Origin: Lachnospiraceae bacterium UBA7480
GTDB taxonomy: Bacteria > Bacillota > Clostridia > Lachnospirales > Lachnospiraceae
Assembly (NCBI GenBank): GCA_002479655.1
Contig: DLOQ01000135.1
Coordinates: forward strand, 9,496 to 17,257
Length of the DNA: 7,762 nucleotides
Direction: 5' to 3'
The position numbers and the translations under genes were made by a program. The notes under the pieces are model-generated. The model did no database searches. It was not told the origin of the DNA and saw nothing but the letters and a program-made list of their open reading frames with translations. Shown here in pieces: positions 1 through 7,100 of the stretch (positions are counted from its first letter, which is position 1; every line of letters begins with the position of its first letter).

Positions 1-443
1 ACCACTTCACAGGCAAGCTTGTCGTCTTTTCGGACGTAGGCGGTCACCGCGTCCGTCACCATGCTGATGGCCGTCTTGCTCATCTCGTTGATCCGGTCGG
101 CGGCCATCATCTTGTCCGGGTCAATATCCTTTGCGATGCTGGCAAGCTCAAGCGCCTGCGCGCCGATTCTCTCCATGTCCCGGATCAGCTTGAGGGAATA
201 AGAGATCGTGTTCATGTCCCTTGCCACCGGCTGCTGCTGTAACAACAGTTTCAAGCACAAGGTTTCTATGGTACGTTCCATCCGGTCAATTTCACCGTCA
301 AGGGAGAAAACCTTATCCGTCAGCTTCACATCGCCCATAGAGAGTGCCTTTGAAGCAATGGCGATCGCATCTTCACACATCGCCCCCATCATCGTAAGCT
401 CGTTATTAAGCGTAGCAAGCTGTTCATCAAAACGACTTCTCAT
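1..443 (-). CDS. phoU: PhoU, phosphate transport/Pho regulon regulator (3' end outside window)
   Basis: PhoU is a cytoplasmic helical-bundle protein that links the Pst transporter to the Pho two-component system and limits phosphate uptake. Reading the minus strand from ATG at 443-441 gives 147 codons open to the window edge, about two thirds of a usual PhoU (roughly 215-230 residues). The N-terminus [12 protein letters not shown], the segment LLLQQQPVARDMNTI (residues 67-80) and LIRDMERIGAQA (86-97) follow the first PhoU repeat. The motif DGEID (49-53) keeps the D-xxx-D spacing linked to metal binding in the family, but the second motif reads ERIGA (91-95) where ERIGD is usual. The start overlaps the pstB stop as TAATG, with a strong Shine-Dalgarno sequence inside pstB, so translation is probably coupled. 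It is the last visible gene of the pst operon. The assignment is firm; the effect of the Asp-to-Ala change is unknown. Confidence 0.95.
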   Translation of the reverse strand, partial: MRSRFDEQLATLNNELTMMGAMCEDAIAIASKALSMGDVKLTDKVFSLDGEIDRMERTIETLCLKLLLQQQPVARDMNTISYSLKLIRDMERIGAQALELASIAKDIDPDKMMAADRINEMSKTAISMVTDAVTAYVRKDDKLACEV

Positions 444-1222
444 TATCCAAACCTCCCCGTGATATAATCCTCTGTCCGCTTATCCTTTGGCTGCTCAAAC
501 ATTTTTTCAGTATTTCCATATTCAATTAAATCACCGAGGAGAAAGAACGCCGTATTATCGGAAATCCGCACAGCTTGCTGCATATTGTGCGTTACGATGA
601 TAATAGTATACTTATTCTTAAGCTCCATTGCAAGCTCCTCAATTTTAGATGTGGAAATCGGATCAAGAGCGCTTGTGGGCTCATCCATCAAAAGCACATC
701 CGGCTCGACCGCTAATGCGCGGGCGATGCAAAGCCGCTGCTGCTGTCCGCCTGAGAGTCCCAACGCTGACTTTTTCAGTCTGTCTTTCACTTCCTCCCAG
801 ATGGCGGCGCCACGCAGGGAACGTTCCACGATATCATCCAGCTTTGCTTTATTTTTAATGCCATGTGTTCTCGGTCCATAAGCAATATTATCATAGATGC
901 TCATCGGAAACGGATTGGGCTTTTGAAAAACCATGCCAATACTGCGTCGCAGTTCGTTGACATCAACATCCGCATCAAAAATATTATTCTCCCTGTAACG
1001 TATTTCTCCCGTGATCCTGACTTCGGGAATAAGGTCGTTCATTCGATTTATGGTTTTAATAAAAGTGGATTTTCCACATCCGGAAGGACCTATTAAAGCT
1101 GTTATGCTTTTTTCTTCAATCTCAATATTGATATTTTTCAATGCCTGTGAATTTCCATACCAAAGGCACAGGTCTTTTACTGCCATTACAGGCTCTCCGG
1201 AATGATTTACAGCATTACCCAT
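443..1222 (-). CDS. pstB: PstB, phosphate ABC transporter ATP-binding protein
   Basis: This is the cytoplasmic ATPase of the PstSCAB importer, which hydrolyses ATP to drive phosphate uptake. The 259 residues match the usual PstB length. All nucleotide-binding elements are present: Walker [10 protein letters not shown] (45-53), Q-loop at Gln100 followed by the PstB-typical [18 protein letters not shown] (101-118), ABC signature LSGGQ (156-160), Walker B VLLMDEP (176-182) with catalytic Glu181, D-loop SALD (184-187) and switch His212 in VTHNM. The C-terminal [20 protein letters not shown] is typical of the family. The start at 1222 has only a weak Shine-Dalgarno sequence (GAAG or a more distant AGGA). 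An alternative start at Met13, just before [10 protein letters not shown], would also give a normal PstB, so the first 12 residues are uncertain. It starts 35 bases after the pstA stop and ends overlapping phoU. Nothing suggests loss of function. Confidence 0.98.
   Translation of the reverse strand: MGNAVNHSGEPVMAVKDLCLWYGNSQALKNINIEIEEKSITALIGPSGCGKSTFIKTINRMNDLIPEVRITGEIRYRENNIFDADVDVNELRRSIGMVFQKPNPFPMSIYDNIAYGPRTHGIKNKAKLDDIVERSLRGAAIWEEVKDRLKKSALGLSGGQQQRLCIARALAVEPDVLLMDEPTSALDPISTSKIEELAMELKNKYTIIIVTHNMQQAVRISDNTAFFLLGDLIEYGNTEKMFEQPKDKRTEDYITGRFG
451..458 (-). promoter_or_regulatory. Ribosome binding site of phoU, inside pstB
   Basis: On the minus strand the sequence GGGGAGGT lies about 7 bases before the phoU ATG, within the last codons of pstB. 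Together with the TAATG stop/start overlap at 445-441 it fixes the phoU start and points to translational coupling between the ATPase and its regulator. Confidence 0.75.
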
Positions 1223-1257
1223 ATATTTTCTTCACATCCTTTCGATTAGTTTATAAC

Positions 1258-2133
1258 CTATGTTTCCCGGCTTCCCTGCGCTCTTTTCTGAAAATATTTC
1301 CCTACCCATACAGCCGACAAATTGACTATCACGGTCAACAACATAAGAATAGCCGCAATGGCAAAAGCGATCCCAAACTCTCCGTTTTCCTTGGCATAAA
1401 CATATAATGCGACCGTCAGGGTTGCGCCTGCGCTGCCCAGTCCCTCGAATATCCCGTTCAAAGCATGGGCAAAACCGGCAGTAAAAAGCAGCGCCGCTGA
1501 TTCTCCCAGGATACGCCCGACTGACAATATACATCCCGTTATTATTCCGTCAATACAACCCGGAAGCACAACGGTATAAATCACGCGCCATTTTCCGGCT
1601 CCCAGCCCGAAAGCGCCCTCACGATAACTTGCCGGTACCGTTTTCAGGCTCTCCTGTGTGGTACGCATAACGGTAGGCAGGTTCATGATCACCAGCGTAA
1701 ACGCCCCCGCCAGCAGGGAAGTTTTCATGCCAAAGAACTGGCAGAAAAACAGCATTCCCACAAGACCATATATAATTGACGGAATACCCGATAAGGTTTC
1801 AGCAGCATATTCAATCATGTCAACCAGCTTCTTGTTTTTGGCGTATTCCGTAAGATAAACGGCCGCACCCACTCCGAGCGGGAGAACAAATACCAGAGTC
1901 GCCAGAACAATATATACCGTATTGAGGATATCCGGCAGGATCCCTATCCGTCCGGACAGATAACTCGGCTTGGTGCTGAGCAGCTCCCACGATACATTCG
2001 GAAGCCCCTTCCACAACACATAACCGATTAAAAATAAAACCAACGCACAGGTAATGCTTACGGAGATCCCCATCAACATGCGCATGACTGTAATATATGT
2101 TTTTCTTCTTAGTGAAATAGATTGTATTCGCAT
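1258..2133 (-). CDS. pstA: PstA, phosphate ABC transporter permease
   Basis: PstA is one of two integral membrane subunits that form the phosphate channel with PstC. The 291 residues are full length. A short basic N-terminus leads into hydrophobic stretches at about 18-42, 68-95, 117-135, 139-158, 194-220 and 254-278, matching the six-helix plan. The cytoplasmic EAA-type loop that docks on the ATPase is seen as YREGAFGLGAGKWRVIYTVV (170-189), and AETLSGIPSIIYGLVGM (111-127) is highly typical of PstA/PstC permeases. The start is supported by GAGG at 2141-2144 on the minus strand, 7 bases before the ATG. It begins 58 bases after the pstC stop, a gap in which I see no hairpin or promoter. Unlike its partner pstC, the frame is intact. 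Confidence 0.97.
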   Translation of the reverse strand: MRIQSISLRRKTYITVMRMLMGISVSITCALVLFLIGYVLWKGLPNVSWELLSTKPSYLSGRIGILPDILNTVYIVLATLVFVLPLGVGAAVYLTEYAKNKKLVDMIEYAAETLSGIPSIIYGLVGMLFFCQFFGMKTSLLAGAFTLVIMNLPTVMRTTQESLKTVPASYREGAFGLGAGKWRVIYTVVLPGCIDGIITGCILSVGRILGESAALLFTAGFAHALNGIFEGLGSAGATLTVALYVYAKENGEFGIAFAIAAILMLLTVIVNLSAVWVGKYFQKRAQGSRET

Positions 2134-2191
2134 TTTTATACCTCATATCCGCTTTAGCAGACTCTGAATCAATAGTTAAAAGTATCTTTAT

Positions 2192-3070
2192 TTAACTTCT
2201 TTCCTTATCTTGTTTCAAAAAGAAATTCAATACGGCATTGATCAGCATGATAAAGAAAAACAGCACTAAAGCAATTGAAAACAACGCCTGTTTTTGTAAG
2301 CTTCCATCAGCCGCATATGACATTTCACTTGCCACAGCGGTTGTAAGGAAACGGACACTTTGAAAGATCTCCGGCATATTGGGAGCATTCCCTGCCACCA
2401 TCATAACTGCCATTGCCTCCCCGGTCGCCCTGCCGACACCCAATACTACAGCCGCCGCAATGCCGCTTTTTGCCGCCGGAACAGATACCCTGAAGTATGT
2501 TTCAATCGGCGTTGCGCCAAGCGCCAGAGAAGCATCCTCATATTCCTTCGGAACAGCTTCCAATGCGGTAAGCGACACTTTGATAATCGATGGCAAAATC
2601 ATAATGGCGAGTACTATCATTGCGGCAAAAAGACTTGCTCCGTCCGAGATATGGAAAATAATCCTTATCCCCGGTACAAGCACCATCATTCCCACAAGCC
2701 CATAAACTACCGAAGGAATGCCTGCCAGCAGACTGACTGCTGTTTCAATAACGGCTTTTACTTTTGACGGAGCAATCTTGGCAAGGTAAACCGCGCTCAT
2801 AAAGCCTATCGGCACTCAGATAAAAATCGCGCCCGCCGTACCGTAAATGCTTGTAAGTATAAATGGTAAAATCCCATATAGCGGCTCTGCCGCCGTTGAT
2901 GCCCATTTTCTACCAAACAAAAACTTGAATATGCCTATTTTACGGATAGCCGGAATACCGGACAGAACAAGATAAATACTGATCAAAAGTACGCATCCTA
3001 CCGTAATAAACCCCAGAATCAGGAAAATGCCGTGTATGGCATTTTCCATAAACCTCTTTTTGTTCTTCAT
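2192..3070 (-). pseudogene. pstC: PstC, phosphate ABC transporter permease, interrupted by an in-frame TGA
   Basis: PstC is the second membrane subunit of the phosphate channel. The whole frame from ATG at 3070 to TAA at 2194-2192 spans 293 codons including the stop, the normal length for PstC, but codon 85 (2818-2816) is TGA. The 84 residues before it hold the first membrane helix (about 11-38) and enter the second. The frame resumes directly after the stop with VPIGFMSAVYLAKIAPSKVK, then LAGIPSVVYGLVGM and the EAA-type loop YEDASLALGATPIETYFRVS, all typical of PstC. No frameshift is needed: the stop sits where family members usually have Gly or Ala before VPIG, so one G-to-T change (GGA to TGA) would explain it. 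GTG follows the TGA at once, but I see no Shine-Dalgarno sequence for restart, and a product from there would lack the first helix. The pstC start has GAGAGG 9 bases upstream (3080-3085). A sequencing error, a real nonsense mutation and readthrough are all possible. Identity is certain; functional status is not. Confidence 0.9.
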
Positions 3071-3088
3071 CTGACTCTGCCTCTCAAC

Positions 3089-3997
3089 TTAATTAACCGG
3101 CACTGCGCCTGCCGCGGAGATGATCTCTGCTGCATCAGATGATGTAGCATAATCGAAGAATTGCTGTGCTGTCTCCGAAAGCGCCGTATCGCTTTTTGTT
3201 ACCAATACAAAGGGTCTCTGAACTACATAGCTGCCGTCTTTTACGGTATCTTCACTTGGCGCAACGCCGCCGATGGAAAGAGGCTTTACAGTGTCCTTTA
3301 CAGAGGCAAGAGATGCATAGCCTATTGCCCCCGGATTGCCTGCTACTGTCGTAATTACATCTCCGGTAGAGGTAAGCTCCTGACGATACTGACACGCATC
3401 CTTTGTGTCCGTAATAGATTCAAAACCATCTCTTGTACCGCTTCCCGCTTCACGCCCAATCAGAACGATCTCCAAATCATCACCACCAAGTTCTTTCCAG
3501 TTCGTGATTTCACCCGTATAAATCTTACCAACCGTTTCAAGGTCCAGGTCGTCTACCGGATTATCAGGATTTACAATGATGGCAATACCATCAAGGGCAA
3601 GTATCGTTTCCGTCAATCCCTGTGCCTTTTCTTCATCCTTCAGGTTACGGCTGGAAAGTCCGATATCGCAGCGTCCCTCCGCCACCGCCGTAATCCCGGA
3701 ACCGGAACCGGTCGGATTATATGTAAAGGTTACGCCGGGATTGTCATTTTCAAAAGATTCTCCCAATGCGCCTATTACCTTTTCCATAGAAGTGGAGCCA
3801 TCCGTAGATACGTTACCGTTGTCCGTCTTCGCTCCTTCAGCAGGTTCCGGTGTGTCCGCATTGCCGTTTTCCGCAGTTCCCGCAGGCATCCGGTTGTTAT
3901 CAGCAGCTGCCGCGCCGCTCTCTGTTTTCCCACATCCTGTTATGACCACAAGCATGAGCGCCAAAATGATAATAATAGAACTGATACATTTTTTCAT
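3089..3997 (-). CDS. pstS: PstS, phosphate-binding lipoprotein
   Basis: PstS captures phosphate outside the membrane and delivers it to PstCA. Starting at ATG 3997 the product has 302 residues. A lipoprotein signal peptide is clear: basic MKK, a hydrophobic run (residues 8-19), then lipobox VITGC with the lipidated Cys at 22. A linker rich in Ala, Gly, Asn, Asp and Glu (about 23-63) tethers the binding domain. Phosphate-binding loops are visible as STDGSTSM (64-71), NPTGSGSGI (94-102) and GREAGSGTRDGF (181-192), with family-typical KIYTGEITNWKELGG (158-172) and GAIGYASL (223-230). The frame extends 49 codons upstream to 4144, but that stretch crosses the terminator and promoter. The lipobox position and the ribosome binding site at 4008-4014 fix the start at 3997. 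It is the first gene of the operon, 18 bases before pstC. Confidence 0.97.
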   Translation of the reverse strand: MKKCISSIIIILALMLVVITGCGKTESGAAAADNNRMPAGTAENGNADTPEPAEGAKTDNGNVSTDGSTSMEKVIGALGESFENDNPGVTFTYNPTGSGSGITAVAEGRCDIGLSSRNLKDEEKAQGLTETILALDGIAIIVNPDNPVDDLDLETVGKIYTGEITNWKELGGDDLEIVLIGREAGSGTRDGFESITDTKDACQYRQELTSTGDVITTVAGNPGAIGYASLASVKDTVKPLSIGGVAPSEDTVKDGSYVVQRPFVLVTKSDTALSETAQQFFDYATSSDAAEIISAAGAVPVN

Positions 3998-4007
3998 AAT
4001 CGTTTTT

Positions 4008-4014
4008 CTCCTTT
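4008..4014 (-). promoter_or_regulatory. Ribosome binding site of pstS
   Basis: The minus strand reads AAAGGAG, 10 bases before the pstS ATG at 3997-3995. It is a strong Shine-Dalgarno match and decides the start against the longer upstream frame, where translation would begin in the kinase terminator region. Confidence 0.8.
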
Positions 4015-4043
4015 TCTTTCTGTTGTTTTGTTCTATGCTTTTT

Positions 4044-4072
4044 ATGATAGGGACTGTCTGTAAAATCCAAAA
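4044..4072 (-). promoter_or_regulatory. Probable pst operon promoter
   Basis: A minus-strand TATCAT (4044-4049) resembles a sigma-A -10 element (TATAAT) and lies about 46 bases before the pstS ATG. At a 17-base spacing the -35 position (4067-4072) reads TTTTGG, a poor match to TTGACA. A weak -35 next to repeated TTTACA hexamers is what one expects of a promoter that needs an activator such as PhoP. The placement is inferred from spacing and consensus only. Confidence 0.5.
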
Positions 4073-4098
4073 CACAGCTTTTGTAAAATCTTTGTAAA
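4059..4098 (-). promoter_or_regulatory. PhoP-box-like direct repeats upstream of pstS
   Basis: On the minus strand the hexamer TTTACA occurs exactly at 4098-4093 and 4087-4082, five bases apart (11-base period), and again at 4064-4059, 23 bases from the second copy. The 11-base period of TT(A/C/T)ACA-like hexamers with about 5-base spacers is the known layout of Bacillus subtilis PhoP boxes. The position just above the likely -35 region of a pst operon fits activation under phosphate starvation. No PhoP/PhoR pair is encoded in the window, so the regulator would act from elsewhere. The third copy is one base out of phase, and the slot between (TGTGTT at 4076-4071) is degenerate. Confidence 0.6.
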
Positions 4099-4138
4099 AA
4101 TAAATGGCAGTCTCCCTTTCTTTGGAAAACTGCCATTT
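4095..4138 (-). terminator. Rho-independent terminator of the hybrid kinase gene
   Basis: A 10-base inverted repeat, AAATGGCAGT (4102-4111 on the plus strand) with ACTGCCATTT (4129-4138), encloses a 17-base loop. On the minus strand the stem is followed by A and then TTTTT (4100-4096). It lies 24 bases after the kinase stop, so it should separate kinase transcription from the pst operon. The T-run overlaps the first TTTACA of the PhoP-like box. The stem is moderately GC-rich and the T-run short, so some readthrough into pst is possible. Confidence 0.75.
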
Positions 4139-4162
4139 TATCATCCTTATTTTTTCTAAATT

Positions 4163-7100
4163 TTAATGGTATAAGATACCTTCCAGTGTTTTCATCATCT
4201 TTTCTATGTCAATAGGCTTAGGCACATACCCATTCATCCCGGAATCAATAGCCTCCTTCCGATCCTCCTCAAAAGCGTTGGCTGTCATCGCCACAATAGG
4301 GATCGCCGCCTTAACAGCATCATCCAGCGCACGGATCTCCCTTGTAGCCTGATAACCGTTCATGATAGGCATCTGGACATCCATCAGGATCAGATCATAA
4401 GTATCCGCAGGATTCTCCTTCATCCGCTCTACCGCTACCGTTCCGTCATCCGCCGTATCAACGATAAACCCGGCTCCTTCCAGGATCTCCTGCGCGATCT
4501 CCTGATTCAGCTCATTATCCTCTACGAGCAGGATCTTCTTACCATCAAAGCGCGGCGCCGCAGGCGAGCTTGTTTCTTCCTTACTTTTCTGCTTCTCATA
4601 AGGCGCTGCCAGAACACCCCGCAGCTCCGAAAGGAAGATCGGCTTAGAACAGAACGCTGTAACGCCCGCTTCTCTCGCCTCCTCCTCAATGTCCGACCAG
4701 TCATAGGCAGTCAATATGATAATGGGCGTCATATCTCCGATTACCCTGCGGATCCGGCGGACAATTTCTATGCCGTTCATATCCGGCATCATCCAGTCAA
4801 TGATGTATGCGCTGTATGGCTCGTTCTGCTCCAGCGCGAACTCCGAACGGATAACCGCTTCCTTCCCCAAAGTCGTCCAGTCAGGGTGCATACCGATGGT
4901 GGAAAGCATCTTACTGACACTGACGCAGGTATTCACATCATCATCTACCACAAGCGCCCTTAGATCCACCAGCTGTTCCAGCCGCTGGGACTTCATGGGG
5001 CTGTCGGGAACACGGAAACGGAAAATTACGGAAAACTCTGATCCCTTTCCTTCCTCACTGTTCACCTCGATCGTACCGCCCATCATATCTACAATATTTT
5101 TAGTAATGGCAAGCCCTAGACCGGTTCCCTGAATACCGCTTACAGTGGCAGTCTGTTCCCGCTCAAAGGGTTCAAAAACATGCTCCAGGAACTCACTGCT
5201 CATGCCGATACCATTATCCTTGATGTGGAATTCATAGGAAGCGCGGCCGTCCTGCGCTTCAGAAGTCTGGATAACGCGGACGCTGACCATGCCGCCGGGT
5301 CTTGTGTATTTCATGGCATTGCTCATAATATTCAGAAGCACCTGATTCAGGCGGAGCTTATCACAGATGATCGTCTCATTTACCACATCCAGCGTATCAA
5401 TGTACAATTCCAGCTGCTTTGCTTTCGCGTCAGCCTGAACGATGGTCTTAAGATCATGCATGACCTCCGGAAGGCTGACCTCTTTTTCCTCGATCTTGAC
5501 CTTGCCGCTCTCAATGCGGCTCATATCCAGTACATCATTGATCAGGCTCAGCAGATGGTTACCGGAAGTCATGATTTTCCCCAGATAGTCCTGCACCTGC
5601 TCTTTATTGTCAATATGCGTCACCGCAAGAGAGGTAAATCCGATGATCGCGTTCATTGGTGTACGGATATCGTGAGACATATTGTTAAGGAAGGTGGTCT
5701 TGGCGTTGTTGGCATACTGTGCCTGTGCCAGCGCCTCCGCCAGAACTGCCTTCTGCTCCTGCTCCCTGCTGATCATCTCGTCAATATTCCTAAATCCCGC
5801 AAGGATAAATCCATTCTGTCCAAAACTGCTTTCCCCAACTTTTACATATGTATATTGAAAATAATGTGTTTCCCCGTCTGCCAGTATGCGGTAGCTTCCC
5901 ATATATTCCCTGTCCGCGTCCAGCTTCTCCCTGACCTTGTCCAGAGAAAGAACCTGCGTAAGATACTGCTGATCTTCCGGATGGACACGGTCCCGGATAT
6001 ACCGCTCCAGGATCGGAGCGTATGGATGGTCTTCTTTGGAACCTTCTTTCAATCCCTCCGTCACATAACCTTCCAGTTTTACGATTTTGGCTGTTCCCTG
6101 CTCCGCATTGATGGCAAAAATATTCGTATAGTCGCGGCTCAGCGCTTCCACTATGGCAAGCTGCTCTATCATCTTCCTGTTCGATCGTTCTGTGGTATTC
6201 AGAAGCCTCCTGCTCCACCGTCCCCGCATATAAAGTATCAAAATAATACTTATAGTCAAGGCAGCCGCCATGACTGCGGCAATCATCACATTGGGGTGTG
6301 TCTGCATATATTGCAGAAAGCTCATATCTCCGGCAGTATAGACGGTATATTTTGAAATAAGCTGATTCAGCGTGTCCTCCGGCATCTGTTGGATACATTT
6401 ATTCAGAATCGTGACCAGCTCATGATCCGCACTGTCACGGACATACATCTGAAATTTTACATTGATATCATTTACGATACTGTAATACAAGGAATTCGTG
6501 GCATCACGATTCACAAACATCTGCGCTGAATAAGCATATACGTACGCGGCATCCACCTCCCGATCCAGTACAGCCTGCATCGCAGCGTCTCTGGTGGGAT
6601 AGTTTATGAACTCTATATCTCCGTGGATCTCCCGCGAGATGAGGGCTCCGCTCGGCGTATTCGATATGGCGGCCGTTCTGATGTCTCCGGTAAAACCCTG
6701 CCGGACTACCTTTGCCATACCCGTTGTCATATAAGCATCCGTATCGAACCCACGGTAAGCTGCTCCCTCTATGATATCATTAGCGCCAAACCTGTCAATG
6801 ACCACATCCACGCCATTGTTATTCACCATATCATAATAGTCATTCTCGTCTTCCGGCACTACGATCTCATAAGGCAGTCCGGCGATCTCCATGACGCAGG
6901 CAAAATAATCCGGCAGGATCCCCTTTAATTCTCCGTCCTCCACATAGGAGTAGGGCTCCCTGTCGCCGAAGGCAGTCACGGTAATCGTCTTTTCTCCCGA
7001 TACCACCTCCTGAATGTACTCCATCTCACGCTCCGTAAAAGCGACTGAGGAGGCATAGACCGGACCATAGTAACGGTAATGCAGTATATTTTTCCAGTCA

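Noticed and set aside
2134..2191. Possible regulatory element in the 58-base pstC-pstA gap
   Set aside because: Apart from the pstA ribosome binding site, I see no stable hairpin, promoter-like pair or repeat.
2192..2815. Separate 207-residue permease gene starting at GTG 2815
   Set aside because: It is the continuation of pstC in the same frame with no Shine-Dalgarno sequence before the GTG, and would lack the first membrane helix. A split natural gene is less likely than a nonsense codon.
2816..2818. Selenocysteine at the pstC TGA
   Set aside because: PstC is not a known selenoprotein, the aligned position is normally a small residue, and only a 3-base-pair hairpin (GCC-GATA-GGC) follows, which is not a convincing SECIS element.
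3161..4063. Plus-strand open frame of 300 codons
   Set aside because: It is antisense to pstS, has Cys/Arg-rich shadow-like composition, and runs into the pstS promoter region.
3998..4144. 49-codon N-terminal extension of PstS starting at 4144
   Set aside because: It crosses the terminator hairpin and the PhoP-like box, and would bury the lipoprotein signal peptide. The start at 3997 has a good ribosome binding site and an N-terminal MKK plus lipobox.
5180..6355. Plus-strand open frame of 391 codons
   Set aside because: It lies wholly antisense to the strongly supported kinase, its translation shows no recognisable family, and it is a by-product of codon use on the other strand.
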